DNA of 64,000 bases from Pseudomonas oryzihabitans (GCF_014522265.1 NZ_CP017024.1:4102501-4166500), one strand, 5' to 3'; counted from the stretch's first letter, positions 45,315-56,015 are shown. Program-made: numbers and translations. Notes: generated by a model not told the origin, from the sequence alone.

Positions 45315-47008
45315 TCAATCCTCGCGATAGCGACGCAGGCGCAGGGCCTTGCCGGCTACGCGGGTGTCCTTGAGCTTGGTCAGCAGACGCTCCAGGCCGT
45401 CCTCGGGCAGCTCCACCAGGCTGAAGGAGTCACGGATCTGGATGCGGCCGATGGCCTCGCGATCCATGCCGCCTTCATTGATGATGGCACCCAGCAGATT
45501 CTTGGCGGCAACGCCGTCACGGGCGCCCAGGGCGGTGCGGCAACGCACGCGGCCTTCCGGCAGCGGCTGCATCGGGCGACGCTCACCACGATCCGGGCGC
45601 TCGCCGCGCTCACCACGCTCAGGACGATCGCCACGCTCGGTACGCGGACGGTCGCCACGGCCCGCGCCGGGGGTCAGCGGCTGCTCACGGCGCAACGACT
45701 CGATATCGAGGGCGCGGCCGGCGGTCAGCTTGGCCAGCAGCGCAGCGGCCAGGGTCGAAGGATCGCATTGCAGACGCTCGCACAGCTCCTGACGCAGCGC
45801 GCCGTGGGTAGCATCGGCATCGGCCAGCAGCGAACCCACGCCATCGGCCAGACGGGAGATACGGGCTTCCAGCACGGCTTCGGCGTCGGGCAGGCGGATC
45901 TCGCCAACCCGCTGACCGGTAACGCGCTCGATCACCTGCAGCATGCGCCGCTCGCGCGGGTGACCAGCAGCAGCGCGCGGCCTTCACGACCGGCACGACC
46001 GGTACGACCGATACGGTGCACATAGGACTCGGGATCGTAGGGCATGTCCACGTTGAGCACGTGGGTGATGCGCGCCACGTCCAGACCGCGCGCCGCCACG
46101 TCGGTGGCGACCACGATGTCCAGCGAACCGTCCTTGAGGGACTCGATGGTCTTCTCGCGCTGAGCCTGGGGCATGTCGCCGTTCAGGGCGCTGACGCGAT
46201 AGCCCTGGCGCTCGAGCAGCTCGGCCAGGTCCAGGGTCGCCTGCTTGGTCCGCACGAAGGCGATCAGGGCGTCGAAGTTCTCCACTTCCAGCAGGCGCAA
46301 CACCGAGGCGGGCTTCTGGTCGGCATGGACCATCAGATGCGCCTGCTCGATGCGGGCGACGGTCTGGGTCTTGGCCGCGATGCGGACGTGTTGCGGGTTC
46401 TTCAGATGACGTTCGGCGATGGCGCGGATCGACGGCGGCAGGGTCGCCGAGAACAGGACGGTCTGGCGGGTTTCCGGCATGGCTTCGAAGATGAATTCGA
46501 GGTCGTCCATGAAGCCCAGCTTGAGCATCTCGTCGGCTTCGTCGAGCACCAGGCGCTGGACGGTGGCCAGCAGATTGTCGTCACGGCGCAGGTGGTCGCA
46601 CAGACGGCCGGGGGTGGCGACCAGTACCTGGGCACCCATGCGCAGGGACTTCAGCTGCGGACCCATGGGCGCGCCGCCGTAGAGAGCCACGACTTTGACG
46701 CCAGGCATCTCGGTGGAATAGGTTTCGCAGGCGGTTGCGACCTGCAGGGCCAGTTCACGGGTAGGAACCAGCACCAGAATCTGGGGTTCACGACGGGACG
46801 GGTCGAGCTGCGAGAGCAGCGGCAGAGCAAAGGCTGCGGTCTTGCCGGTACCGGTCTGCGCCTGGCCGATCATGTCGTGGCCGGCGAGGATCACCGGAAT
46901 GGACTGCGACTGGATGGGCGACGGCTCTTCGTAACCGACGGCCTTGATGGCGGCGAGGATGGCGGGATTGAGATTGAGCGCAGCGAAATTGCTGATGTCC
47001 TGGGTCAT
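45315..47008 (-). pseudogene. deaD: DEAD-box RNA helicase DeaD/CsdA, broken by a one-base frameshift
   Basis: The helicase core is intact in one frame: Q motif, AQTGTGKTAAFALPLL, VLDEADEML, LFSATLPPSIRAIAERH and YVHRIGRTGRAGREGRALLLVT. The frame then fails, and the C-terminal part (MLQVIERVTGQRVGEIRLP, an Arg/Gly/Asp/Glu-rich linker, and the DbpA-like RNA-binding domain ending in RYRED) continues in another frame from 45944. Restoring one base in the GGG at 45958-45960 gives 564 residues. DeaD acts in ribosome assembly and mRNA decay in the cold. Confidence 0.9.
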
Positions 47009-47289
47009 TGTCTTGCCTCGTGTGCTTCGCAAAGACCCCAAAGCCAAGAGCTGCGCTTATCCGAATGACCGAAGTCGCCCAGGCAGCCAAGGTGTGAGCT
47101 TTTTGCGAAATAGCGGATGAAAGGGGGTGAAGCGTCTAGGATTGTTCGCCGTCGGGCGAACGCACGACCGGGGTGGCCATGGTGGCGGACCGGGAGAATG
47201 CAGTTCCTGAACGGAAGGTCAAAAAGACCGGGGCGAATAATACCCGAACCCTGGACATTTCTCCAGAGAACCTTGGTCTACTTTTGAGG
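47009..47289. other. deaD upstream region
   Basis: This 280-base stretch should carry the deaD promoter and 5' leader. I see no gene. The 3' end of the methyltransferase-like gene borders it. Confidence 0.35.
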
Positions 47290-48039
47290 TCAGGTTGCCG
47301 CACGCACGTTGTCCAGATAGGACTCCAGATCGAAGCCGATGCGCAGGCTCAGTTCCCGAACGCGCTGCCGCGCACCCGCCTCGTCCAGCTCCTGTTCCAG
47401 ACTCGCCGGTACCAGCAGGATCACGTTGCCCTCCACCACCGGGCACTCCCAGTAGTGATGACGGAACAGCCCGCGCAGCAGCGCGGCGCCCAGCGGCTTG
47501 CCGTCGGTGGCGCTCCACTGGTTGATCATCAGCCAGCCGCCCGGATTGAGCTTGGCCTGGCAGTTTTCCAGAAAGCGCCAGGCCAGATGGGCGCTGGAGG
47601 GGCCGACGTCGGTGTAGAGATCGACAAAGATCAGATCGGCAGGCGCTGCGCTGTCGAGCAGGTCCAGGGCATCGCCGATGCGGATCGCCAGGCGTGGATC
47701 CTCGGCCAGGCCCAGATGCTGGCGGGCCAGGCGCGGCACCGCGGGGCGCAGCTCCAGCGCCTCCACCGCCTCCAGGGGCAGCCACTTTAGGCAGGCCTGG
47801 GTCAGGGTACCGGCGCCCAGCCCGAGAAACAGCGCACGGCGTGGTTGCGGGTGGCAAAGTGCGCCCAGCAGCATGGCGCGGTTGTAGTCATATTCCAGCC
47901 AGGCCGGGTCCTGGGTGAAGACGCAGCTCTGCTCCACTTCCTCGCCGAACTCCAGAAAGCGATAAGGCCCCACCTCGACCACCCGGATCCGGCCATGGTC
48001 GTCGACGACCTCTTCCAGCAACACTTCCGTCTCGACCAT
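47290..48039 (-). CDS. Spermidine synthase-like SAM-binding protein
   Basis: The 249-residue protein has a Rossmann methyltransferase fold with FLGLGAGTLTQACLKW, LELRPAVPRLARQHLGL, GDALDLLDSA and DLIFVDLYTD. It resembles the fused or orphan spermidine synthase-like group, not confirmed polyamine synthases, so substrate is unknown. The ATG at 48039 follows AGGAGG and is preferred over nearby GTG codons. Confidence 0.8.
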   Translation of the reverse strand: MVETEVLLEEVVDDHGRIRVVEVGPYRFLEFGEEVEQSCVFTQDPAWLEYDYNRAMLLGALCHPQPRRALFLGLGAGTLTQACLKWLPLEAVEALELRPAVPRLARQHLGLAEDPRLAIRIGDALDLLDSAAPADLIFVDLYTDVGPSSAHLAWRFLENCQAKLNPGGWLMINQWSATDGKPLGAALLRGLFRHHYWECPVVEGNVILLVPASLEQELDEAGARQRVRELSLRIGFDLESYLDNVRAAT

Positions 48040-48151
48040 CACCACCCTCCTCTATAGTCGCCCATGGTAGCCGCGATGGGCACTGTCTATCGAGCGTTGC
48101 GCCCGTCATCGGTTACCATGGACGGCTTCGTCGCACCACTCAGAGAGAATC

Positions 48152-49498
48152 ATGTCCGCGCCCTGGAGCCCCACCAGCTGGAGAAGCCTGCCCATCCAGC
48201 AGCAGCCCGAATACCCCGATCAAGCCCGCCTCGCCGATGTCGAGCGCACCCTGGCCGGCTATCCGCCCCTGGTATTTGCTGGCGAAGCCCGCGAATTGCG
48301 CCGGCAGTTCGCCGAGGTGACCCAGGGTCGGGCCTTCCTGTTGCAGGGCGGTGATTGCGCGGAAAGCTTCTTCGAATTCTCCGCGGGCAAGATTCGTGAC
48401 ACCTTCAAGGTGCTCCTGCAGATGGCGGTGGTCATGACCTTCGCCGCGGGCTGCCCGGTGGTCAAGGTCGGCCGCATGGCCGGCCAGTTCGCCAAGCCGC
48501 GCTCCTCTGGCGACGAAATCCAGGACGGCGTCTCCCTGCCGGCCTACCGCGGCGACATCGTCAACGGCATCGACTTCACCGAAGGCAGCCGTATCCCGGA
48601 CCCGCAGCGGCTGATCCAGGCCTACAACCAGTCCACCGCGACGCTCAATCTGCTGCGTGCCTTTGCCCAGGGCGGCTTCGCCGACCTGCACCAGGTGCAT
48701 CGCTGGAACCTGGACTTCATCGCCAACTCGGCCCTGGCCGACCGCTACCACCAGTTGGCGGATCGCATCGACGAGACCCTGGCCTTCATGCGTGCCTGTG
48801 GCCTGGACACCGCGGCCCAGGTCAAGGAAACCAACTTCTTCACCGCCCACGAGGCGCTGCTGCTCAACTACGAAGAAGCCTTCGTCCGCCGCGACAGCCT
48901 GACCGGCGACTGGTACGACTGCTCCGCGCACATGCTCTGGATCGGCGATCGCACCCGCCAGCCCGACGGTGCCCACGTCGAATTCCTGCGCGGCGTGAAC
49001 AACCCCATCGGCGTCAAGGTCGGTCCTTCCACCACCAGCGAAGACCTGATCCGCCTGCTCGACACCCTTAACCCGGAGAACGATCCGGGACGCCTCAATC
49101 TCATCGTGCGCATGGGCGTGGGCAAGGTCGGCGATCACCTGCCGCGCCTGATCCAGACCGTGGAGCGCGAAGGCCGCCAGGTGCTGTGGAGTTCCGACCC
49201 CATGCACGGCAACACCATCAAGGCCTCCACCGGCTACAAGACCCGGGATTTCGCCAGCGTGCTGGGCGAGGTCAAGGAGTTCTTTGGCGTGCACCAGGCC
49301 GAGGGCACCTACGCGGGCGGCATCCATATCGAGATGACCGGCCAGAACGTCACCGAGTGCATCGGCGGCGCCCGCCCGGTCACCGAAGACGCCCTGTCCG
49401 ACCGCTATCACACCCATTGCGACCCGCGTCTGAACGCCGACCAGTCCCTGGAGCTGGCCTTCATGATCGCCGAGACGCTCAAGGGCATCCGCCGCTAG
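48152..49498 (+). CDS. Class II 3-deoxy-7-phosphoheptulonate synthase (DAHP synthase)
   Basis: The 448-residue protein has the plant-like DAHP synthase signatures [57 protein letters not shown] and [19 protein letters not shown]. It joins phosphoenolpyruvate and erythrose 4-phosphate, the first step of aromatic amino acid synthesis. No phenazine genes are adjacent, so a housekeeping role is likely. Confidence 0.95.
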   Translation: MSAPWSPTSWRSLPIQQQPEYPDQARLADVERTLAGYPPLVFAGEARELRRQFAEVTQGRAFLLQGGDCAESFFEFSAGKIRDTFKVLLQMAVVMTFAAGCPVVKVGRMAGQFAKPRSSGDEIQDGVSLPAYRGDIVNGIDFTEGSRIPDPQRLIQAYNQSTATLNLLRAFAQGGFADLHQVHRWNLDFIANSALADRYHQLADRIDETLAFMRACGLDTAAQVKETNFFTAHEALLLNYEEAFVRRDSLTGDWYDCSAHMLWIGDRTRQPDGAHVEFLRGVNNPIGVKVGPSTTSEDLIRLLDTLNPENDPGRLNLIVRMGVGKVGDHLPRLIQTVEREGRQVLWSSDPMHGNTIKASTGYKTRDFASVLGEVKEFFGVHQAEGTYAGGIHIEMTGQNVTECIGGARPVTEDALSDRYHTHCDPRLNADQSLELAFMIAETLKGIRR

Positions 49499-49517
49499 GC
49501 AGAGGGCGCGGCGCGAT

Positions 49518-50717
49518 CTAGTGCCGCGCAACAGCCTCACGCAAGACGTCCGCCGGCCCGTGCAACTGCAGGTCGGCGAGACCCAGCCAAGCAGCCAGGG
49601 AGCGCAACTGCGCCGCCAGGGCATCCAGTCCTTCGTCATCCAGGCCTGCCGCCTCCAGATGCACCGCATGCACTGCCAGGCGCGACTGCGCCCGCTCGGC
49701 GCGCAGATCCACCCGTGCCGCCAGCCGCTCCCGATAGAGAAAGGGCAATACGTAGTAGCCATAGACCCGTTTGGGCGCCGGGGTATAGATCTCCAGTCGA
49801 TAGCGGAATCCGAACAGCTGCTCGGTGCGCTCGCGCTCCCAGACCAGGGAGTCGAAGGGCGACAGCAGCGCCGCCGCCTGCACCGGACGCCCGGGATTCG
49901 GCGGCTCGGCCACATAGGCCGGCTTCGACCAGCCCTGCACCTGAACGAGCTGCAGACTGCCCTCCTCCTGCAATTCGGCGATGCCCTGCCGCGCTTCGGC
50001 GGGACTCAGGCGAAAGTAGTCGCGCAGCTGGACTTCGCTCGCCACGCCCAGGGCACGGGCACTGCGCAGCAGCAAGGCCCGGCGCGCGGCTTCCGGCGTA
50101 GGAGCAGGCGCCGCGAGGATCTCCGCCGGGAGCACCCGCTCGGGCAGGTCATAGAGGCGCTCGAAGCCGCGCCGTCCGGCCACCGTCACCTCACCCGCGG
50201 CGAACAGCCACTCCAGCGCCAGCTTGCCCGGACTCCAGTCCCACCAGGGACCGGCCTGCTCGACCCGCTTCGCCAGGCTGCCAGCGCCCAGGGCGCCCCG
50301 TTGCACCACCGCCTCCAGGGTCTGGGCGACGACCTGCGGCTGCTCGACGGCGAACCGCGCCAATTGCCGATAGATGCCAATGCCCTGGCGCGCCTGATCG
50401 CGTCGCCAGCGCAGTTCGGCCCAAACCTCGGCCGGCACCAGCGAGGCTTCATGGGCCCAGCATTCATAGAGCTGCCGCTTGCGCCCCTGACCCCAGGCCA
50501 GGGCATCGAAGTCGGCGAAGGCATAGCGGCCGAGACGACTGAACAGCGACAGATAGTGCGAGCGCACCAGGGCATTGACCGAGTCGATCTGCAGCACATT
50601 CAGGCGTGCGGCCTGGCGATACATAGCGGCCAGGCCCGCACCGCCCTTGGGTTGACTCCCAAAACCCTGGGCACGCAAGGCCAGGCGCCGGGCTTCGCGC
50701 AGGGAAAGGCTATCCAT
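49518..50717 (-). CDS. YcaQ-like winged-helix DNA glycosylase (HTH_42 family)
   Basis: The 399-residue protein starts with SLREARRLALRAQGF and contains LNVLQIDSVNALVRSHYLSLFSRLG and a LLSPFDSLVWERERTEQLFGFRYRLEIY segment typical of the YcaQ/AlkZ family. Homologues unhook interstrand DNA crosslinks. ATG 50717 follows CAGGAG. It faces the DAHP synthase gene. Confidence 0.88.
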   Translation of the reverse strand: MDSLSLREARRLALRAQGFGSQPKGGAGLAAMYRQAARLNVLQIDSVNALVRSHYLSLFSRLGRYAFADFDALAWGQGRKRQLYECWAHEASLVPAEVWAELRWRRDQARQGIGIYRQLARFAVEQPQVVAQTLEAVVQRGALGAGSLAKRVEQAGPWWDWSPGKLALEWLFAAGEVTVAGRRGFERLYDLPERVLPAEILAAPAPTPEAARRALLLRSARALGVASEVQLRDYFRLSPAEARQGIAELQEEGSLQLVQVQGWSKPAYVAEPPNPGRPVQAAALLSPFDSLVWERERTEQLFGFRYRLEIYTPAPKRVYGYYVLPFLYRERLAARVDLRAERAQSRLAVHAVHLEAAGLDDEGLDALAAQLRSLAAWLGLADLQLHGPADVLREAVARH

Positions 50718-50751
50718 CCGAGCTCCTGACAGAGAGAGGTGATCTTCCACC

Positions 50752-51003
50752 CTAGCAGGATCGGCGGCGGCCCTCCTCTGCGGGTTGCCGCCAGAACGGC
50801 TTGTCGGCTTCCTGCCAGGCATCGGCGCGACTCAGGCCGAGGTCGTGCAGCGCGCCCTCATCCAGTCGATAGAGGGCCCGGCGTTGACGAGATAGCTCGA
50901 CCGCCCGGCGCAACCAGGCCCAGACCTGCCGCAGACGGAAGATGACGCCCGGAACACCCGGGGTCCGCGCAGACGAATCTTGGTGAGCGATGAGCTGAGC
51001 CAT
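50752..51003 (-). CDS. DUF1127 domain protein
   Basis: The 83-residue protein ends with the DUF1127 motif: RRALYRLDEGALHDLGLSRADAWQEADKPFW. Such small basic proteins are often RNA-linked and stress-related. It is divergent from a LysR regulator, a common pairing in Pseudomonas. Confidence 0.85.
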   Translation of the reverse strand: MAQLIAHQDSSARTPGVPGVIFRLRQVWAWLRRAVELSRQRRALYRLDEGALHDLGLSRADAWQEADKPFWRQPAEEGRRRSC

Positions 51004-51104
51004 GGTGAATCTTCTGCTACAGGGGCTATGGCTCAAGTCTGGAAGCTGGCATAACATCAATCCAACGAATCTTTCTGATGCGATCCATTCGCCTGGTTGA
51101 TGCC

Positions 51105-51956
51105 ATGAGTTATCCGAGCATAGAGACCGATCTATTGCGCACCTTCGTCGCCATCGCCGATCAGGGTGGCTTTACCCGCGCGGCCGAGGTGGTCAATCGC
51201 ACCCAGTCGGCGGTGAGCATGCAGATGCGCAAGCTCGAAGAGAACGTACTGCAGCGGCGGCTGTTCGAACGGGAGGGCCGCCAGGTGCGCCTGACGGCGG
51301 AGGGTCAGATCCTGCTGGGCTTCGCCCGGCGCATCCTCAAGCTGCATGGGGAGGTGATGACCACCCTGCGCGAACCGCACATGGTGGGTACGGTGCGTAT
51401 CGGCACCCCCGATGATTACGTGATGAGGTTCATTCCCGGCATCCTGGCGGGCTTCGCCAAGGCCTATCCGCTGGTGCAGGTGGACGTCCATTGCGAGACC
51501 ACCGCCGGCCTGCTGCAACGCCAGGACCTGGACCTGACCATCGTCACCCGTGAACCGGGCAACGAGATTGGCCTGCCCCTGCGTCGCGAGCGCTTCATCT
51601 GGGCGGAGGCGCCGGGTTTCGATATCCACCAGCGCGATCCGCTGCCGCTGGCGATGTTCAACACCTCGTGCTTTCTCAGCGAATGGGCGCGCCGGGCGCT
51701 GGACAATCGCGGCCGCGGCTATCGCCTGGCCTACAGCAGCCCGAGCCTTGCCGCCCTGCTCGGCATCGTCAAGGCCGGCCTCGCCGTCACCGCGCAGCTG
51801 GAAAGCCTGCTGCCGAGCGAGCTGCGCCGGCTGGGAGAGGCCGACGGCATGCCCGACCTGCCGGCCTGCTCCATCGAACTGCTGCGCAATCCGCGCAGCG
51901 CCTCGCCGATCATCGACACCCTCGCCGAGCACATCGCCGAGGGCTTTCGGCAGTAG
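51105..51956 (+). CDS. LysR family transcriptional regulator
   Basis: The protein of about 283 residues has the LysR helix-turn-helix (LRTFVAIADQGGFTRAAEVVNRTQSAVSMQMRKLE) and a substrate-binding domain with GTVRIGTPDDYVMRFIPGILAGF. It lies divergent from DUF1127, probably its target. The start at 51105 fits the usual N-terminus, but 51078 is also possible; neither has a clear ribosome binding site. Confidence 0.88.
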   Translation: MSYPSIETDLLRTFVAIADQGGFTRAAEVVNRTQSAVSMQMRKLEENVLQRRLFEREGRQVRLTAEGQILLGFARRILKLHGEVMTTLREPHMVGTVRIGTPDDYVMRFIPGILAGFAKAYPLVQVDVHCETTAGLLQRQDLDLTIVTREPGNEIGLPLRRERFIWAEAPGFDIHQRDPLPLAMFNTSCFLSEWARRALDNRGRGYRLAYSSPSLAALLGIVKAGLAVTAQLESLLPSELRRLGEADGMPDLPACSIELLRNPRSASPIIDTLAEHIAEGFRQ

Positions 51957-52706
51957 TCAGCGCAGCGCCAGCAGCACCGCACACAGCAGCAGGAAACCGC
52001 AGAACAGCAGACGCAGCAGCCGCTCCGGCAACTGGTGCGCCAACTTCACGCCCCAGCTCACGCTGAGCAGTCCACCCAGGGCGAGCGGAATACCCACGCT
52101 CCAGTCGACTTCCCCATGCCAGGCATAGCTGGCCAGGGTGACCCCAGTGGTCGGCAGCGCCATGGCCAGGGACATGCCCTGGGCCGCCACCTGGGTCATG
52201 CCCATCACCCCGGCGAGAATGGGGGTGGCGATCACCGCGCCACCGACGCCAAACAGCCCGCCGACCAGCCCCGCCACCAGCCCCAGCACCCCGAGCCCCA
52301 GGCGACTCGGCGTCGTCAGCGGCGGCTGGCCACGGCGATAGAGTTGCCAGAGGTTGTAGAGCACCAGCACGAGCAGGAAGCCGACGAAGCCGTGGCGCAT
52401 GGAGCGGGCGTCCAGGGACACCGCCAGCGCCGTACCCGCCAGGGCCGAGAGCATGCCGGCGGCGGCCAGCAGACCGGCGCGCTGCCAGTCGATGCGATTG
52501 CGCTGGTTGTACTTGTAGACCGACAGCAGCACGTTGGGCACCACCATCACCAGGGCGGTGCCCTGGGCCAGTTGCTGGTCGAGGCCGAACAGCAGGGCCA
52601 GCACCGGAATGGCGATCAAGCCACCGCCGATGCCGAACAACCCACCCACCACACCCAGCACCGCCCCGAGGGCGATATCGATCAAGAGCTGAGACAGCAA
52701 TTCCAC
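51957..52706 (-). CDS. TauE/SafE (TSUP) family anion permease
   Basis: The 249-residue protein has about eight membrane segments and two copies of the family glycine motif, GVVGGLFGIGGGLIAIPVL and GLVGGLFGVGGAVIATPIL. Family members move sulfite or small organosulfonates. It starts with GTG and converges with the LysR gene. Confidence 0.88.
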   Translation of the reverse strand: MELLSQLLIDIALGAVLGVVGGLFGIGGGLIAIPVLALLFGLDQQLAQGTALVMVVPNVLLSVYKYNQRNRIDWQRAGLLAAAGMLSALAGTALAVSLDARSMRHGFVGFLLVLVLYNLWQLYRRGQPPLTTPSRLGLGVLGLVAGLVGGLFGVGGAVIATPILAGVMGMTQVAAQGMSLAMALPTTGVTLASYAWHGEVDWSVGIPLALGGLLSVSWGVKLAHQLPERLLRLLFCGFLLLCAVLLALR

Positions 52707-52777
52707 GGCGCACTACCCAGAAGCGAACAGATTCGGAAACCGTTGTCCGGCGCACCGCCAGCGGAGCGCCAGACAGC

Positions 52778-52802
52778 AAAAAGCCCGGCAAGCCGGGCTT
52801 TC
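52778..52802 (-). terminator. Rho-independent terminator after efp
   Basis: GCCCGGC and GCCGGGC form a perfect stem with an AA loop, followed on the minus strand by TTTTTGC. It lies 16 bases past the efp stop. Confidence 0.85.
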
Positions 52803-52818
52803 TAGCGAGACGCCGGGT

Positions 52819-53385
52819 TTAGACCTTGGCGCGCGACTTGTACTCGTTGGTACGGGTGTCGATCTCGATGTGGTCACCGATGTCGCAGAACTCGGAGACC
52901 TTCAGCTCGTAGCCGTTGTTCAGGCGAGCGGTCTTCATGACCTTGCCCGAGGTGTCGCCGCGAACGGCCGGCTCGGTGTAGGAGATCTGGCGCACGATGG
53001 TGGTGGGCAGTTCGATGGAGATGACGCGGTCGTTGTAGAACACCGCTTCGCAGACGTCGGTCATGCCGTCTTCGATGAAGGCGATGGCATCGCCCAGGTC
53101 GTCTTTCTCGACTTCGTACTGGTTGTAGTCGTTGTCGACGAACACGTACAGGGGATCGGCAAAGTAGGAATAGGTCACTTCCTTGCGATCCAGAATCACC
53201 GGCTCGAGCTTGTCGTCGGCGCGGAAGACGGTCTCGGTCGCGCTGCCGGAGAGCAGGCTCTTCAGCTTCATCTTGACCACTGCAGCGTTACGGCCGGACT
53301 TGTTGTATTCAGCTTTCTGGATGACCCAGGGAGCGTTGTCGATCATGGCCACTTGGCCGGCACGGAACTCTTGTGCGGTTTTCAT
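52819..53385 (-). CDS. efp: Elongation factor P
   Basis: The 188-residue protein has the KOW-like first domain and two OB domains. Arg32, in [11 protein letters not shown], is the rhamnosylation site used by EarP in Pseudomonas. Rhamnosylated EF-P relieves ribosome stalling at polyproline. The ATG is at 53385, directly downstream of earP in the same frame, with no stop between. Confidence 0.95.
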   Translation of the reverse strand: MKTAQEFRAGQVAMIDNAPWVIQKAEYNKSGRNAAVVKMKLKSLLSGSATETVFRADDKLEPVILDRKEVTYSYFADPLYVFVDNDYNQYEVEKDDLGDAIAFIEDGMTDVCEAVFYNDRVISIELPTTIVRQISYTEPAVRGDTSGKVMKTARLNNGYELKVSEFCDIGDHIEIDTRTNEYKSRAKV

Positions 53386-54560
53386 GCGGTTATCCGTATG
53401 GATGGAAGAACGGGATTTCGAGGCGCCATATGATAGCCAATCTGTATGGAAATGCACCAGGCTGGCGGCAAGATCGCTGTGAGAAGCCATCCGATCGCTC
53501 CAGTCACGCGCCAACAGACGCCATTCCCCGACCTGTGTGTCCAGCGCCGACCAGGCGGCTGCCAGGTCGCCGCGACCGTTCCAGGCCAGCCACAGGGCAC
53601 TGACCGCGGAGCCCAGTTCAGGAGTGCCAGACGCCACATAGCGCGCCAGGAAGGCCTCGAGCTTGACGAAGTGGGCGTCCTCTTCCTGCGGGTAGATGTG
53701 CCAGACGAAGGGATGCGCCGCCCACTGCGCGCGGACGAAGGAGTCCTCCCCGCGGATGGCATTGAAGTCGCAGCACCACAGCAGCCGGTCGTACTCCTGC
53801 TGGGAGACGAAGGGCAGCACCTGCACCCGCAGGGCGCCGCGACGGTGGCCGTCGCCGGCCTTGAGCCAGTCCACGCCGAGCCAGGCGGCGACGTTCGCCA
53901 GCACCCGTCCTTCCGGCACCAGCAGGCAGGTAGGCTGGGCGCCGACGCTGAGGGCGTCGAGCCAGTCGATCAGCGCCGGGTTCTCGTAGGCGAACAGCGA
54001 GAACAGCCGCTCCCCGGGCTGGCGCCGCACGCCCAGCCCAGCGAGAAAGTCGTCCCGGACCGCGGCAGCCTGGAGGAAGCCGTCACGCTGATCGAGCAGA
54101 TCGTGCTCACGCAGCAGCCCGCCCACCTTGGCGGTAAAGCCGGGAAAGAAGAAGTACTTGTTCAGCCCGGTGGGCTGCAGCGAAGGCAGCGCGTGACAGC
54201 CTTCGATCCACTCCTCGGCGCTCAGGTATTCCAGGTTGAGCCAGAGCGGGCGCTCGGCGCGACGCGCCATGGCGGTGACGAAACCTTCCGGCAACTGACA
54301 GGCGAAGGCTTCCACCACCACGTCGCCGGGCTCGGCCGCCGTCCAGTCGGCGTGCCAGAGCCGCACCTCGACCCCGCGATGCCATTGCTGCTCGGCGGTG
54401 CCATCGACCCCGGCTGGATCCGCGCCAGGGGATAGAGGTCGTCGATCCAGAGGCGGACCTGCTGTCCATGCTCGGCGACCAACTGATGGGCCAGACGCCA
54501 GGTGATACCCGCGTCGCCATAGTTGTCCACCACCGTGCAAAAGATGTCCCAGGCTGCCAT
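53386..54560 (-). pseudogene. earP: EarP, EF-P arginine rhamnosyltransferase, frameshifted and lacking its own stop
   Basis: The N-terminus [21 protein letters not shown] is in one frame; the body, from about [20 protein letters not shown] through [20 protein letters not shown] to [26 protein letters not shown], is in another. One lost base between about 54415 and 54445 (for example in the GGGG at 54428-54431) explains this. EarP uses dTDP-rhamnose to modify EF-P Arg32. The body frame runs straight into efp without a stop, about 392 codons from the start, slightly longer than usual EarP, so a second indel near the end is likely. Confidence 0.85.
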
Positions 54561-54698
54561 GCCATACCTCTAAGTCATTGATATCGAATCGTGTTCCGCC
54601 TGATTGGCGGGCGGACGCGGGACGGCTTCCAGTGAACCCAGTCACACCGCGACCAAGAGCGGGTCGGTAGTATCCGCGCTTTTTCGGACGGATTCTAA

Positions 54699-55400
54699 AT
54701 GTCGTTGCGCCCTGCCCTGCTGTTCTGCCTGAGCCTGGCTTCCCTGAGCGCCCTGGCGACGCCCCAGCCGCCGCAGCCGCCGCGTACCTTCGGCGAAGCC
54801 AAGGTAGTGGCGGCCAAGGTCTATGCCAAGCAAGGCGTGGACTTCTATTGCGGCTGCCACTACAGCGGCAAGACCGTGGACCTCAAGAGCTGCGGCTACG
54901 TCCCGCGCAAGAGCGCCCAGCGCGCCAGCCGCATCGAGTGGGAACACATCGTCCCCGCCTGGGTGATCGGCCACCAGCGCCAGTGCTGGCAGAAAGGCGG
55001 TCGCCAGAACTGCACGGCCAACGACCCGGTGTACCAGAAGGCCGAGGCCGACCTCTTCAACCTGGTACCGGTGGTCGGCGAGGTCAATGGCGACCGCAGC
55101 AACTTCGCCTTCGGCTGGCTGCCGCAGAAGCCCAACCAGTATGGCGCCTGCCAGATGGTGGTGGACTTCAAGGCCAAGACCGCCATGCCCCGCCCGGAAA
55201 TCCGCGGCATGGTCGCCCGTACCTACTTCTACATGAGCGATCGCTACGACCTGCGCCTGTCCAAGCAGGATCGCCAGCTCTACACCGCCTGGACCAAGCA
55301 GTATCCGCCGGAGGCCTGGGAGCGTCAGCGCAACCAGCGCCTGGCCTGCATCATGGGGCGCGGCAATCCCTATGTCGGCGAGACCAAGGCCTGCAAATAA
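54699..55400 (+). CDS. endA: Endonuclease I (periplasmic, secreted)
   Basis: The 233-residue protein has a signal peptide ([20 protein letters not shown]) and the endonuclease I core: [51 protein letters not shown] and [16 protein letters not shown]. It cuts double-stranded DNA in the periplasm or outside. Conserved cysteines are present. Confidence 0.93.
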   Translation: MSLRPALLFCLSLASLSALATPQPPQPPRTFGEAKVVAAKVYAKQGVDFYCGCHYSGKTVDLKSCGYVPRKSAQRASRIEWEHIVPAWVIGHQRQCWQKGGRQNCTANDPVYQKAEADLFNLVPVVGEVNGDRSNFAFGWLPQKPNQYGACQMVVDFKAKTAMPRPEIRGMVARTYFYMSDRYDLRLSKQDRQLYTAWTKQYPPEAWERQRNQRLACIMGRGNPYVGETKACK

Positions 55401-55406
55401 TGCGCT

Positions 55407-56015
55407 TCAAGCAGCGGTTGGAATCCCGCTGTGGAATCTCAACTCGCGATCGCTGGAGGTGATCAATTCCACCTCCAGGGCGCGGACCTCGGCGATCTTG
55501 GCGTCGACGTCGTCGCGCTCGCCATAGAGATAGGCGAGCTTGAGATAGTCCTGGAAATGCCGGGCCTCGGAGGCCAGCAGACCGCTGTAGAACTTGCCCA
55601 GCTCCGCGTCCAGGTGGGGCGCCACCGCACCGAAGCGCTCGCAGGAGCGACATTCGATGAAGGCACCGATCACCAGGCTGTCGGTCAGCTTCAGCGGCTC
55701 ATGGTTGCGGCAGAGCTTGCGCAGGGCGCCGGCATAGCGGGCCGAACTGACGTTGCGGTGCTCGATGCCGCGACGCTTCATGATCTGCAGCACCTGTTCG
55801 AAATGGCGCAGCTCTTCGCGGGCGATGCGCGACATCTTCCAGGACAGCTCGGCGCGATTGGAATAGGTGAACAGATAGTGGAAGGCGGCGCCGGCGGCCT
55901 TCTTCTCGTTGTTGGCGTGGTCCTGCAGCAGCGTCGGCAGGTCCTGCAGCGCGGCCTCGACCCAGGCATCCGGCGTGCGGCAACCGAGGAATTCGTTCAT
56001 CTCGGGCAAGGACAT
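55407..56015 (-). CDS. miaE: tRNA-(ms2io6A37) hydroxylase MiaE
   Basis: The 202-residue diiron protein has the ligands in AREELRHFEQVLQIM and SEARHFQDYLKLA, with GAFIECRSCERF between them. It hydroxylates the isopentenyl group at tRNA A37. ATG 56015 follows GGGAG; the longer frame starting at 56378 has no support. The stop is six bases from endA. Confidence 0.93.
   Translation of the reverse strand: MSLPEMNEFLGCRTPDAWVEAALQDLPTLLQDHANNEKKAAGAAFHYLFTYSNRAELSWKMSRIAREELRHFEQVLQIMKRRGIEHRNVSSARYAGALRKLCRNHEPLKLTDSLVIGAFIECRSCERFGAVAPHLDAELGKFYSGLLASEARHFQDYLKLAYLYGERDDVDAKIAEVRALEVELITSSDRELRFHSGIPTAA

Noticed and set aside
48152-49498. Class II DAHP synthase as a phenazine (phzC) gene
   Set aside because: No phz genes are adjacent; the neighbours are unrelated housekeeping genes.
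52819-54645. A single 608-residue protein from earP into efp
   Set aside because: The N-terminal 90 residues are out of frame with EarP, and efp has its own start and full family length; kept only as a finding about the missing stop.
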